Source: an uncultured Lachnospiraceae bacterium
GTDB taxonomy: Bacteria > Bacillota > Clostridia > Lachnospirales > Lachnospiraceae
Length of the DNA stretch: 42,484 bases
Direction of reading: 5' to 3'
NCBI GenBank assembly: GCA_900315495.1
Contig: OMZJ01000126.1
Location: forward strand, 1-42,484
Under the pieces are notes generated by a model. The model ran no database searches. It was not told the DNA's origin and saw only the letters and a list, made by a program, of their open reading frames with translations. Both the position numbers and the translations under genes were made by a program. Shown here one piece after another: positions 34,164 to 42,484 of the stretch (position 1 is its first letter; each line of letters starts with the position of its first letter).

Positions 34164-34246
34164 AAAAGAACCTCCCTTTCCACGCCTCCCCGCCGGAACT
34201 GCTGAGATCCCGGCGATGGAAAGGCATATCGTTTGTTGGGCTGAAA

Positions 34247-34286
34247 TAAAAAGTGCCCGCAGACAGACTTTCCTGTCTACGGGCAC
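34247..34286 (-). terminator. Terminator-like hairpin in the dehydrogenase leader (candidate attenuator)
   Basis: GTGCCCG (34253-34259) pairs with CGGGCAC (34280-34286), and after one mismatch AGACAG with CTGTCT, loop of six; TTTTTATTT follows on the minus strand. It starts about 17 bases after the predicted dehydrogenase transcription start and 84 bases before its ATG. It could instead end the Gfo/Idh/MocA transcript, whose stop is 200 bases upstream, but the promoter lies between them. Confidence 0.75.
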
Positions 34287-34309
34287 CTTTGCTCTCAGTC
34301 GATGTTTTT

Positions 34310-34338
34310 TTTATATACCTGTTTTCCGGATCCGTCAA
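34310..34338 (-). promoter_or_regulatory. Promoter of the D-2-hydroxyacid dehydrogenase gene
   Basis: TTGACG (34338-34333), 17 bases, TATAAA (34315-34310) on the minus strand, five of six matches in each hexamer. Start near 34303. No Rex-type TTGTGAA/TTCACAA site was seen. Confidence 0.8.
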
Positions 34339-34479
34339 GGGGCCTGCATTAATGAAAAAAGAATTTCTGCATTCATTTTATCATTTTCCGCCGAAACGGC
34401 CGGCAGAACCTGTCTTTCCGGACAGCGCAGGATCCGATCCCTGCATCTTTACCGCTCCGGACTGGGGCTTTCTTTCGTT

Positions 34480-35616
34480 TCATGCTTCCTCCGGGAATGC
34501 CTCCGGAAGCACAAAAGAAGTGGTCATCTTTCGGAAGGTCCGCGTGCGGCTGCTCTCCAGAATGCCGGTCAGCACTTCCAGCACGTGTATCGCCATGGAA
34601 GCATCCGTGCGGCTCTTCCTCCCGTGAAGGATGGCGTCCGCCATCTCGCCGGGCCCGATGCCGCGGCAGTTGTCCGAATACGGATTGACCGGATCCAGCG
34701 GAACCGGCGCTTCGTCCGAAGCCCGCTGCGGGGCATCCGGCGAAGGGTTCGGGATCAGTGTCACCGTGCCGCCGAACTGGTTGGGATCCGGCAGCCGCAG
34801 AATCCCCTTTGTGCCGTAAATCTGGAAATACGCCTGATCGCGGCGCATGGACTCCGAATCCAGGAGGAATGTCCCAACGGCCCCGCTGTCAAACAGGAGG
34901 GACGCCGCAATTTCGCTTTCCACCGGCGCGGAGAATGTCTGACCGAATTCCGGGGAATCCGGAAGGACATTTTTTCTGGTGGGGTACGGGCAGCGGGCGA
35001 ATCCGCTGACCTCCCGCACCGGGCCGAGGATGCTGACCATGGCCGTGAGATAATACGGGCCGTAGTCGAGGGCCGTGCCGCCGCCCGGCTCCCGCAGGAA
35101 ATGAAACAGGGACATCAGTACATTATTGTCGCGGTTGGCTGCCGCAGAGACGCCGGTGACCGTGCCGATCCGGCCGTCCGCCACCGCCCGCCGCGCAGTC
35201 TGGATGGCGCTGCCCAGGAAGGTATCCGGCGCCGAGCACAGCATCCGGTGCTTTTCTGCCGCCAGGGCCTGAAGCCTCTCTGCGCTCTCCGGATCCGCGG
35301 TGATCACCTTTTCGGTGTAGACATGCTTCCCGGCCTCCAGGGCCCGCCGGATAATTTCCTCGTGCGCCTCCACCGGCGTGAGGTTGACCACAAGATCAAT
35401 CTCCGGGTCGGACAGCAGTTCCTCCACCGTGCAGGCTGCAATCCCGAACTCCGCCGCCTTTTTCTGCGCATGCGCCAGATGCGCGGAAGCCACGCATTTT
35501 ACCCGGAGATTCGGAAACCGCCGGATCATGTTGGTGAGATAAATGCCGCTGATCGCGCCGGATCCGACCACTCCGACCGTCAGAAATTCCCCGTCCCGCT
35601 CTCTGTCTGTTCCCAT
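34480..35616 (-). CDS. Gfo/Idh/MocA-family oxidoreductase
   Basis: 378 residues; ATG at 35616 with GGAGAGGAG upstream. The N-terminal Rossmann domain has GVVGSGAISG (15-24), and the family EK motif is at 102-103 (HVYTEKVITA). The C-terminal alpha/beta domain includes EPGGGTALDYGPYYLTAM, typical of sugar or cyclitol dehydrogenases, where the DYG/H segment lines the active site. It oxidises or reduces a sugar-like substrate with NAD(P). It is divergent from an epimerase-like SDR gene, sharing a 200-base control region, so both may serve the same sugar pathway. Substrate unknown. Confidence 0.9.
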   Translation of the reverse strand: MGTDRERDGEFLTVGVVGSGAISGIYLTNMIRRFPNLRVKCVASAHLAHAQKKAAEFGIAACTVEELLSDPEIDLVVNLTPVEAHEEIIRRALEAGKHVYTEKVITADPESAERLQALAAEKHRMLCSAPDTFLGSAIQTARRAVADGRIGTVTGVSAAANRDNNVLMSLFHFLREPGGGTALDYGPYYLTAMVSILGPVREVSGFARCPYPTRKNVLPDSPEFGQTFSAPVESEIAASLLFDSGAVGTFLLDSESMRRDQAYFQIYGTKGILRLPDPNQFGGTVTLIPNPSPDAPQRASDEAPVPLDPVNPYSDNCRGIGPGEMADAILHGRKSRTDASMAIHVLEVLTGILESSRTRTFRKMTTSFVLPEAFPEEA

Positions 35617-35707
35617 GGAATACTCCTCTCCTGTGCCGATGCAGGCAGCTGTTGTCTGCTCTGTTCCACCGCTGCACCGGCAGCGGAGCCTTCAGAAATC
35701 CGCACAT

Positions 35708-35737
35708 TTGTCTTTGTCTGTGTGTTATGATTATAAC
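35708..35737 (+). promoter_or_regulatory. Divergent control region with GTTATGATTATAAC palindrome
   Basis: TTGTCT (35708-35713), 18 bases, TATAAC (35732-35737) is a plausible plus-strand promoter for the SDR gene. The -10 lies in an inverted repeat GTTAT-GATT-ATAAC (35724-35737); its other strand also reads TATAAT, so a minus-strand promoter may overlap. Confidence 0.45.
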
Positions 35738-35816
35738 AGACTGCGGGAATATCCGAGACATATTTCGTACCGGCAGCCGGATTTCCCGGCGCAGGTACAG
35801 GATGAAGGAGGAGCGT

Positions 35817-36845
35817 ATGAGAAAAGCACTTGTGATCGGCGGAACGGGAACCATCAGCGCGGCGGTGGTCCGGCGGCTGGATGCCTCCGGGGAATGGGAG
35901 GTGTGGGTACTCAACCGCGGCCGCCGGAAACCGGCAGCCGGCGAACACATTCATCCCCTGACGGCCGATATGGCTGATGAGGCCGCGGCTGCGGTGCTTC
36001 TGGACGGGATGGCCTTTGACACGGTCTGCGAATTCATCGGTTTTGAGCCGTCACAGGTCGAGCGGGACGTCCGGCTTTTCGCAGGAAAGACGCGCCAGTA
36101 CATCTACATCAGCAGCGCCTCCGCCTATCACAAGCCGGCGGCCAGCCCCTTCCTCACGGAGGGCACGGCGCTGGCCAATCCCTACTGGCTGTATTCCAGG
36201 AACAAGATCGCCTGCGAGAATGTCCTGATGGATCAGTACCGCACGAACGGATTCCCGGTGACGATTGTCCGGCCGAGCCACACCTACGACGAAAGCCACG
36301 TTCCGGTCGCCGTGCACGGGGAGAAGGGATCGTGGCAGGTTGTCCGGCGTATGATGGAAGGGAAACCGGTGATCATCCCGGGGGACGGCAGCTCTCTGTG
36401 GACGGTTACGTTCAATACGGACTTTGCCGTCGGATTCACCGGACTGATGGGGAATCCCCACGCCATCGGGGAGGCCTTTCAGATCACAGGAGATGAAGTG
36501 CTGACCTGGAACCAGATCTATCAGACGATTGCGGATGCACTGGGCGTCCCGCTGCACGCATTCCATGTGTCCTCGGATTTTCTGGCAAAGGCCGGGCCGC
36601 AGTACGATCTGACCGGCGCACTTCTCGGCGACAAATCGGTTTCAGTTCTCTTTGACAACCGCAAGCTGAAGCGCGCCGTCCCGGAGATGACCACCGCCGT
36701 CCCCTTCCACCGGGGCGTGCGCATCGCGCTGGACCACATTCTCGCCCATCCGGAACTTCAGGTGCCGGATCCGGCGTTTGACGCGTTCTGCGACCGGATC
36801 ATCCGCGCACAGGAAAAGGCGCTCTCGGAAGTTCTCGGAAAGTAA
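35817..36845 (+). CDS. NAD-dependent epimerase/dehydratase (extended SDR)
   Basis: 342 residues from the ATG at 35817, set by AAGGAGGAG just before it. The Rossmann motif is GGTGTIS (7-13 region), the active-site strand is YISSASAYHKP and the catalytic pair is YSRNK (YxxxK). The substrate-domain segment TIVRPSHTYDESHVPV is typical of nucleotide-sugar and related epimerases, though the protein is closer to uncharacterised SDRs of that class. It uses NAD to modify a sugar or similar compound. Divergent from the Gfo/Idh/MocA gene; a terminator follows 44 bases after the stop. Confidence 0.88.
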   Translation: MRKALVIGGTGTISAAVVRRLDASGEWEVWVLNRGRRKPAAGEHIHPLTADMADEAAAAVLLDGMAFDTVCEFIGFEPSQVERDVRLFAGKTRQYIYISSASAYHKPAASPFLTEGTALANPYWLYSRNKIACENVLMDQYRTNGFPVTIVRPSHTYDESHVPVAVHGEKGSWQVVRRMMEGKPVIIPGDGSSLWTVTFNTDFAVGFTGLMGNPHAIGEAFQITGDEVLTWNQIYQTIADALGVPLHAFHVSSDFLAKAGPQYDLTGALLGDKSVSVLFDNRKLKRAVPEMTTAVPFHRGVRIALDHILAHPELQVPDPAFDAFCDRIIRAQEKALSEVLGK

Positions 36846-36888
36846 CCCGGGCAGGGAGCCTCTCCACCCGGGAGCCCGCAAAAAATAT

Positions 36889-36925
36889 CCCCTCCTTACC
36901 GGTATACCCGGTAAAGAGGGGTTTT
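36889..36925 (+). terminator. Terminator after the SDR gene
   Basis: CCCCTC and TTACCGG (36889-36902, one mismatch between them) pair with CCGGTAA and GAGGGG (36908-36921), loop TATAC, then TTTTC. An A-rich run before it gives a partial T-run on the other strand, so it may also serve the convergent YczE/YitT-like gene. Confidence 0.85.
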
Positions 36926-37050
36926 CTGTCCCCCGGAGCCGTCCGCTCTGGGTTTTCTTTCCATTCCTGACCGGCCTTGACCGGAAAGGATTTTTGCATC
37001 TGGGGTCTTCTCCCAATTTTATGATATGGATTGCACTGCAGGCAGCCAGT

Positions 37051-37725
37051 TTATCCGGCTGTAACGCCGACTGCGGAACGCTCCGTCTTCGGCGCACGCG
37101 GCGCGACCGTCTTCTTCATCAGCTTTCCCACCAGGGAGATCGCCGGTCCCAGGAAAAACGCCATCAGGATGGTGCAGATGCCGGGGACGCCGCCGGCGAT
37201 AAAGCCGATCGCAATGACACTCATATCGTAGAGAATCCGGATCAGGGAAGAGGGGATTTTCTTCACATGTGCCGCAATAATGATCGGCATCGCGTCATAA
37301 GGCGCCACACCCATCGCGGCATTCATGTAGATGGCCGCGGTGATGATAAATCCCGCCAGTGCCACGGCAAAGAGGATGCCCCGCATTGGCAAGGCCGTAA
37401 AATACGCCGACGGGATGGTTCTTCTCCAGATCCAGTCACAGAAATCTGCGATATAGCCGATCAGAACCATGTTGAAAATGGTTCCCAGGCCGATCAGCTT
37501 CCGGTCAAACACGACAACGATCACGAATAGAAACAGATTCATGATCAGGTTCCAGGTGCCGAAGGTAAAGATGGAAAGGCCCGCTGCCCGCAGATCGGCC
37601 GACACGTGCAGGCTCATAAAGGAACATGGATCCGTCCCCAGATCCAGCATAATCAGAAACGAAAGGAAAAATCCCATCCCGACGACAGCCGCCAGAACCA
37701 GTCCTGTCTTTTTTCCGAAACCCAT
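37051..37725 (-). CDS. YczE/YitT-like integral membrane protein
   Basis: 224 residues with about six membrane helices: MGFGKKTGLVLAAVVGMGFF at the start, then GTDPCSFMSLHVS, the family's GT(D)P motif, and the later AAMGVAPYDAMPIIIA, an internal echo of it. Such proteins (YczE in Bacillus) have no settled function; some affect antibiotic production or transport. The C-terminus is basic. AGGAG is seven bases before the ATG. Divergent from an AraC regulator by 290 bases, so possibly controlled by it. Confidence 0.8.
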   Translation of the reverse strand: MGFGKKTGLVLAAVVGMGFFLSFLIMLDLGTDPCSFMSLHVSADLRAAGLSIFTFGTWNLIMNLFLFVIVVVFDRKLIGLGTIFNMVLIGYIADFCDWIWRRTIPSAYFTALPMRGILFAVALAGFIITAAIYMNAAMGVAPYDAMPIIIAAHVKKIPSSLIRILYDMSVIAIGFIAGGVPGICTILMAFFLGPAISLVGKLMKKTVAPRAPKTERSAVGVTAG

Positions 37726-38015
37726 CCATGTACTCCTGTCTCAATGATCAGACGCCTGCCGACACCCCGATGCGTCTCTTTCCAAAAGGGGTTGGCGAGG
37801 AATCCGACCGCAAAAACCGTTTCCCGCCGGCGTGCTTCCACTCCGGCCTTCCTATCCTAACTATTTTTAACAGGGAGTACTTATCAAAACCCGGCAGAAA
37901 CCAATCAGAATGGCAAATGGCTGAAAATACGCCCGGGCTGTTTTCCGAAATTTTTCTTGACGGATTCCGGTGTCCCGCCTATGCTCAGGGGAAAAAGGAA
38001 GAAGGTGAATGCCAG

Positions 38016-38879
38016 ATGATTCCGACACTGATTGACGGCAGGACCGAAATTGAGATTCAGGAAAAGCCGCCGGTGCATGATCCGCCCCATCTCCACACGG
38101 CGCTGGAAATCGCCTGGCTCCAGGAGGGCAGCCTGGCCCTTGGCTGCGGCAAGGATCTGTATGACATGCATCCCGGCGATCTGGGGATTGTTTTTCCCGG
38201 TCTGATCCATCACTATCAGGCATTCGACGGGCCCCGCGGCAGCACCATGTTTCTGATTGTTCCGCCGTCCTGCTTTGCCCCGTACACGGATTTTCTGAAC
38301 AGCCGGCAGCCGGTGAATCCAGTGCTGCCCGCCGACCGGCTGCACCCGGATGTGCAGTACGCGCTGACACGGCTCCGCACACTGCACCGGGCGGCCGCCC
38401 GCCCCCGCAGTGCCGGCGGGACCATTTCGATCCAGTACAGTGCGCTTCTTTGCGCCTTTCTCCAGATCATCCTGGCACAGGTGCTGCCGCTTCTGACCCT
38501 GGAGGACCGCCCCGCGCGCAAGGACCAGGACCCTGTCTTTCAGACGATTGCCTACGCGGAAGAACATTTTCGGGAGAATCTGTCCGAATCCCGCATGGCA
38601 AAGGACCTGGGCATCAGCGAGTCCGCCCTCTCCCGGGTGTTTTCCGCCAGGTTTCACCGGAATTTCCACAGCTTTCTGAACGAAGTACGCCTGCGCTGGG
38701 TCACCCAGATGCTGCGCGATACGGAACAGCCGATCACAGAGATCGCGCTGGACGCGGGTTTCCAAAGTCAGGCCACCTTCAACCGGGTATTTCTGGCAGC
38801 ATACCATGTCACTCCCAGGGAATACCGGAAAAATGCGCAGGACGCCGCGCTGCGGGCTCAGCCGGATCCTTTTGTCTGA
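38016..38879 (+). CDS. AraC-family transcriptional regulator
   Basis: 287 residues from the ATG at 38016 (GAAGGTGA upstream); the frame is open from 37728, but that part has no family match. The N-terminal cupin-like sensor (about 20-110) carries VHDPPHLHTALEIAWLQEG and HPGDLGIVFPGLIHHY, the type that binds sugars or other small ligands. Two C-terminal HTH motifs (about 187-280) include MAKDLGISESALSRVFSARF and ITEIALDAGFQSQATFNRVF. Likely controls itself and the divergent YczE/YitT-like gene. Ligand unknown. The 112 bases between its stop and the MATE stop hold no clear terminator. Confidence 0.92.
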   Translation: MIPTLIDGRTEIEIQEKPPVHDPPHLHTALEIAWLQEGSLALGCGKDLYDMHPGDLGIVFPGLIHHYQAFDGPRGSTMFLIVPPSCFAPYTDFLNSRQPVNPVLPADRLHPDVQYALTRLRTLHRAAARPRSAGGTISIQYSALLCAFLQIILAQVLPLLTLEDRPARKDQDPVFQTIAYAEEHFRENLSESRMAKDLGISESALSRVFSARFHRNFHSFLNEVRLRWVTQMLRDTEQPITEIALDAGFQSQATFNRVFLAAYHVTPREYRKNAQDAALRAQPDPFV

Positions 38880-38991
38880 TATTCCGCCAGTCCGGGGCTC
38901 TTCCGCCCTCCGGGCGCGTCGGAATTTTCCGGGACGTTCCAGTTTCCGTGCCACATCTTCTTCTGGCTGTCGGATTCTCAGCCCGTCTTTT

Positions 38992-40377
38992 TCAGACCTT
39001 GATTTTTCTCCACTTCCCGCTCCGGAATCTGCGCCAGTCGTTGATGCCGCGGAACAGCTCATCCAGCATGAAGGCAATCCAGCAGCCGTACAGGCCGAAT
39101 CCCGCCCGGATCCCGAGAAGCCAGGAGAAGAGGATGCTGATCCCCCAGCAGGAGATGACCGAAACCGCCATCGGGAAGACGGCATCGCCGGCACCCCGGA
39201 GGGAATTCTCCTCGATGTGGTTGAAGCCGCGACCGATCTCCACGAAGAAATCGATCGCCAGGATCCCCGGGACCATGGCCAGGATGGCCGGATCCTTCGT
39301 AAAGAAGCCGACCAGTGGTCGCCCAAAGAGCCAGATCACCGCGGAGAAGAGCATGTTCAGGCCGACGGCCACTTTCAGCGCCTCCCGGTTGAGCTTCGCG
39401 GCCCGGTCAAAGTCACCGGCGCCGGACATCCAGCCGATCATGATGGAAACCGTCAGTCCCAGGGAATAGCCGATGACATAGACATAAAAGACAATGGTGG
39501 AGATATAGATCTTGGCAGAAATCGCCGTCTGCCCCAGAAGGCCCAGGATCGAGGTGGAAACCACCTGGGAAAGCGAATAGGACAGCGTGCTGATGCCAGC
39601 CGGCACGCCGATGCGCAGAATATTCTTCAGACTGCGCAGCGCCGAGAGGCGCTTGCTCGCAAAATGCAGCGGCAGATCGCACCGGGCCATGTATACGAGC
39701 ATCACCGTCAGCGCGGTTGCCCGGCTGATCACATTCGCGGCGGCAATGCCGCTGACGCCGTGCAGCGGGACAGCTTCCGGCAGGCGGATGACCATCAGAT
39801 TCAAAACGGCATTCAGCGCATTCATCAGGATCGACGCGGCCACCGCCACCCGCGGACGGCCGTAGCTGCGAAGGGTCGCGGAGCAGGCGCTCATTGTACC
39901 CTGCAGGAAGGCAAAGCTGATGCAGATGCGGAAATACTGCCGGGCCATCCGCAGGACATCCCCTTCCAGATTGAGCATCCGCATCAGCGGGGCCGCAGCC
40001 ATGCTGAACAGGAGCCCGCACAGCAGGCTGACGGAAAACCCGGTGACCACGGCGGTGAAGGAGGCGTCGCCGGCCGCTTTCTCATCCTTGGCGCCGAGGC
40101 GGTGGCTGATCACGACGGAGGCGCCGCCGCTGACCACGGAAAAGACGGTGTAGAACAGAGAAATCACCTGATTGGCCGATCCGACCGCCGCCACCGCGGC
40201 ATCCGAATAATGGCTCAGGACCAGTGTGTTGACCGTGCCCATCAGGTTCATCAGAAGCTGCTCGATGAACAGCGGGACAAACAGCCCCCAGAGCGTCAGG
40301 CGCCCGTCCGCCGTGTCGATCTCCCGCACATCCGGACTGATCAGGCGGTCCGAAATTCGATGTATCAGCTCTCTCAT
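38992..40377 (-). CDS. MATE-family efflux transporter
   Basis: 461 residues from the ATG at 40377; the longer open frame upstream contains the promoter and is not family-like. Twelve membrane helices in two halves, with MATE features LWGLFVPLFIEQLLMNLMGT, DAAVAAVGSANQVISLFYTV and GASVVISHRLGAKDEKAAGD in the first half and VPAGISTLSYSLSQVVSTS in the second. It exports drugs or metabolites in exchange for Na+ or H+. The ribosome site (GGGGAG) is rather far, 13 bases from the ATG. Divergent from the DUF885 peptidase gene. Confidence 0.92.
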   Translation of the reverse strand: MRELIHRISDRLISPDVREIDTADGRLTLWGLFVPLFIEQLLMNLMGTVNTLVLSHYSDAAVAAVGSANQVISLFYTVFSVVSGGASVVISHRLGAKDEKAAGDASFTAVVTGFSVSLLCGLLFSMAAAPLMRMLNLEGDVLRMARQYFRICISFAFLQGTMSACSATLRSYGRPRVAVAASILMNALNAVLNLMVIRLPEAVPLHGVSGIAAANVISRATALTVMLVYMARCDLPLHFASKRLSALRSLKNILRIGVPAGISTLSYSLSQVVSTSILGLLGQTAISAKIYISTIVFYVYVIGYSLGLTVSIMIGWMSGAGDFDRAAKLNREALKVAVGLNMLFSAVIWLFGRPLVGFFTKDPAILAMVPGILAIDFFVEIGRGFNHIEENSLRGAGDAVFPMAVSVISCWGISILFSWLLGIRAGFGLYGCWIAFMLDELFRGINDWRRFRSGKWRKIKV

Positions 40378-40537
40378 AGATTTCTCTGTCTCCCCTGTTC
40401 TGACGCGGTGCAGCCGTCTGACGGCAGGCCGGCCCGCACGAAACCGCTCCCGGCGGTGTCCTGCACGCCGTGCGTTTTCTGCGGCGCGCATTCTGCCTGT
40501 ATCCCATACCTCGCGCTCCCACATCATCTTCAAAAAA

Positions 40538-40565
40538 AGTATAAGCAATCCGCAGAAAAGTGCAA
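40538..40565 (-). promoter_or_regulatory. Promoter of the MATE gene
   Basis: TTGCAC (40565-40560), 16 bases, TATACT (40543-40538) on the minus strand. Start near 40531, leader about 154 bases. Confidence 0.65.
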
Positions 40566-40676
40566 CGGAAAATTTTATCCTGCGATCCGCATGGAATTGC
40601 CGCGGTCCGTTTTCTCCCCTGCGCATGTCCAATTTTCGGGATGCGGGATTCCGATGTCAGATTCCGGATATTTCTG

Positions 40677-40685
40677 TGGTACAAT
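40677..40685 (+). promoter_or_regulatory. Extended -10 promoter of the DUF885 gene
   Basis: TGG followed by TACAAT (40680-40685); no strong -35. Start near 40692, about 64 bases before the ATG. Confidence 0.45.
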
Positions 40686-40755
40686 GCTGACCAGACATCC
40701 GGCATCCTGTATGCCGTGCAGACATATTCATCCGATTCATTCATGGAGGAAGCTT

Positions 40756-42484
40756 ATGAACCCAGAGATATCATCCGATTCCTCGCGCCCGGCGGAAGCC
40801 GGACGGGAAGCGCTTCGCCGGACTTACCGCGAAACAGACCTTGCCCTTTCTGAACTCTATTACCGGATTCAGGTGAATTCGGAGGACCCGGCGCAGCAGT
40901 TTTCGCCGATGTTCCTTCCGACCGCGGAAAACATGGCATCCGCCCGGGCCGAATATGACCGGCTGTCCGCCGCGGTACGGGATCTTCCGGCGCCCGATCC
41001 GGTGTTTGCCGTCGTGAAAAAGCATTACCTCGATTTTCTGGACTCTCTGGAATATGCGCTGAATGAGGCCGAACAGCATCCGGAATCCCTCTATCTCGCC
41101 TTTGACAGCGTGCTGGAAGCGATCTCCCGCTGCAACCGCCAGCCGGACGACGAGCGATACGCGGGGGTCCGGAAGCTCCTTGCGGAGCGGACCGCAGCCG
41201 CGGACACAGCCCTGGCCCTGATCCACGCGCGGACCGCCCCGGCGGATCTGCCAGACCTTGCCGCGTCCCTGCGCGCCTCCGCACCGGCAGTCCTGGCGGA
41301 GATTCCCCGGATTCCTTCCTATTTCCCGGGATTTTCCGCCGGGCAGGTGCAGGGACTGCAGGAGGATCTCCGAAACTATGCCGGCCTTCTGCAGCGCATG
41401 GCGGATGACCTGTCCCCTGCACCGGAGAAAACGCCCGGCCCGGGTTCCGCGGAACCGAACCGTGCGGCGCAGCCGGAAGACCTGTCCCGGCGCATGAAGA
41501 TGAAACCGGAGGAGTACCGGGCCCTTCTCTCCCGGCAGCTAGGCGTCTCTCTGGACGACATGCTCTCGTGGTATCAGAGTGAAATTGAGAAGACCCGGGC
41601 GGAGGTCTTCCGCATCGCACGCAGCCTGGATATCCCGGAAAAGCCCGAGACCATGCAGGATATCGCGGACATCCTGTTCAAATACGAACCGCCCTGCCGC
41701 TCGGCGGAGGAAATGTATGCGCGGGCCAACCAGTACCTGCAGCGCACCCGGAAGGTTGCCCACGAATATGTCCGCCTGCCGGAGGACGAGATCTGCACCT
41801 GCGTTCCGCTCCCCGAATACTGCCGCAGCTCCTACCCCTGGGGCGGTTACGAAGGCGGGGATTTCCGCTATCGTCCCTTCCGCGGCCAGATGTTCCTGAA
41901 CCAGTACAACGTGCGGAATATCTCGGACGGCTGGATCAAGCTCAATTCCCTGCATGAGGCATACCCGGGACATCATGTCCAGTATGTGCGCACCGCTACG
42001 GACATCCGGCCGGAGACCGTGAAGATTGGAACCAAGCTGATCCCGGTTCTGGAGGGCACAACCCTCCGCACGGAGAAGGCCTTTGAGGATACCTTCGCGG
42101 AGGATCCCTTCTTCCCGCTGTTTGTCGCCTACCGCAGGCACCACGGCTCCGTCCGGATCGCGGTGGACCTGAAAATGTTCTATTACGGTGCACCGCTGTC
42201 GGAGGTCATTGACCTGTACCAGCGTGAGCTTGGATTCGATGATGTCACGGCCCGGGCACAGGTGCAGTCCCATGAAAATACGCCGGGCTACTTTACCTGC
42301 TATTACTACGGCATGAAGAAGCTTACCTCCTGGGAGAAGGAATACGGCTGGTCCAAAAAGGATTTTACGGAACTGCTGTTCTCCGTCGGATACATCTGCA
42401 TCGATCGCGTGGAAGAAATTCTGCGCCTGACGCCGGAAGAGCGGACGCGCCTGTTCACGGAATTCGGGAGCCTTCGGAAGAGAA
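40756..42484 (+). CDS. DUF885 family metallopeptidase-like protein (C-terminus cut by window edge)
   Basis: The frame is open from the ATG at 40756 (GGAGGAAGCTT just before it) to the window end, 576 codons. The key motif is HEAYPGHH (residues 400-407), the HExxxGHH signature of DUF885, likely binding zinc together with a downstream Glu. DUF885 proteins are usually 550-620 residues, so only a few residues may be missing. No signal peptide, so cytoplasmic. The N-terminal 230 residues are helical and include a Pro-rich stretch (about 215-235). Probably a peptidase; substrate unknown. Confidence 0.88.
   Translation, partial: MNPEISSDSSRPAEAGREALRRTYRETDLALSELYYRIQVNSEDPAQQFSPMFLPTAENMASARAEYDRLSAAVRDLPAPDPVFAVVKKHYLDFLDSLEYALNEAEQHPESLYLAFDSVLEAISRCNRQPDDERYAGVRKLLAERTAAADTALALIHARTAPADLPDLAASLRASAPAVLAEIPRIPSYFPGFSAGQVQGLQEDLRNYAGLLQRMADDLSPAPEKTPGPGSAEPNRAAQPEDLSRRMKMKPEEYRALLSRQLGVSLDDMLSWYQSEIEKTRAEVFRIARSLDIPEKPETMQDIADILFKYEPPCRSAEEMYARANQYLQRTRKVAHEYVRLPEDEICTCVPLPEYCRSSYPWGGYEGGDFRYRPFRGQMFLNQYNVRNISDGWIKLNSLHEAYPGHHVQYVRTATDIRPETVKIGTKLIPVLEGTTLRTEKAFEDTFAEDPFFPLFVAYRRHHGSVRIAVDLKMFYYGAPLSEVIDLYQRELGFDDVTARAQVQSHENTPGYFTCYYYGMKKLTSWEKEYGWSKKDFTELLFSVGYICIDRVEEILRLTPEERTRLFTEFGSLRKR

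Noticed and set aside
38880..38991. A terminator between the AraC and MATE genes
   Set aside because: Small GC hairpins are present but none has a T-run on either strand at the right place.
1..42484. CRISPR arrays, tRNA/rRNA genes, insertion sequences, integrase or attachment sites
   Set aside because: No regularly spaced repeats, no tRNA-like clover sequences, no transposase or integrase motifs and no terminal inverted repeats were seen by eye; a tRNAscan or IS search would settle small cases.

Overview
The window looks like a chromosomal segment of a GC-rich (roughly 58-60% by eye) member of the Clostridia, probably Lachnospiraceae-like. This is inferred from strong AGGAGG ribosome binding sites, sigma-A type promoters, TTG/GTG starts, a FeoA-FeoB fusion, a PuuR-like regulator fused to a potABCD operon, and DesK/NarL two-component genes beside ABC exporters. 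No rRNA, tRNA, phage, insertion sequence or CRISPR array was seen. There are 32 protein genes, two of them cut by the window edges.

Layout. (1) 1-8117, efflux and sensing: a minus-strand ABC-2 transporter (ATPase plus two permeases, the last cut) lies divergent from a plus-strand histidine kinase and NarL-type regulator, followed by a heterodimeric ABC exporter whose two subunits carry complementary intact and degenerate ATP-site motifs. The ABC-2/kinase/regulator set resembles Lnr-type membrane-antibiotic resistance modules. (2) 8214-11017, ferrous iron uptake: a FeoA-FeoB fusion and a 55-residue Cys-rich partner, with a perfect 26-base palindrome at the start of the predicted transcript. 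(3) 11104-16630, polyamine uptake: a PuuR-like HTH-cupin regulator, then potA, potB, potC and potD, all closely coupled, from one consensus promoter surrounded by three copies of an octamer. (4) 16645-23017, peptide uptake: oppA, oppB, oppC, oppD, oppF, with a 42-base palindrome before oppA and a stem-loop between oppA and oppB. (5) 23078-28915, carbohydrate and envelope: a membrane-anchored polysaccharide deacetylase-like protein, a cytoplasmic GH43 enzyme with a structured leader, and a convergent 684-residue protein of unknown function. (6) 29104-34338, organic/amino acid metabolism: a D-2-hydroxyacid dehydrogenase with a hairpin immediately after its promoter, then an NhaC-family antiporter, an aminotransferase and an AEC carrier. 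(7) 34480-42484: a Gfo/Idh/MocA oxidoreductase divergent from an epimerase-like SDR, a YczE/YitT-like membrane protein divergent from an AraC regulator, and a MATE exporter divergent from a DUF885 metallopeptidase that runs off the right edge.

Two themes stand out. First, both solute-binding proteins (PotD and OppA) lack a convincing lipobox. PotD instead carries a C-terminal membrane segment, an unusual way to tether a binding protein in a Gram-positive cell. Second, several operons have marked palindromes or hairpins at their 5' ends (feo, pot, opp, GH43, D-2-hydroxyacid dehydrogenase, nhaC, exporter). No single system here can be called new with confidence. The best candidates for undescribed biology are the pot operator array, the structured GH43 and dehydrogenase leaders, the oppA palindrome, and the GH43/684-residue protein pair.
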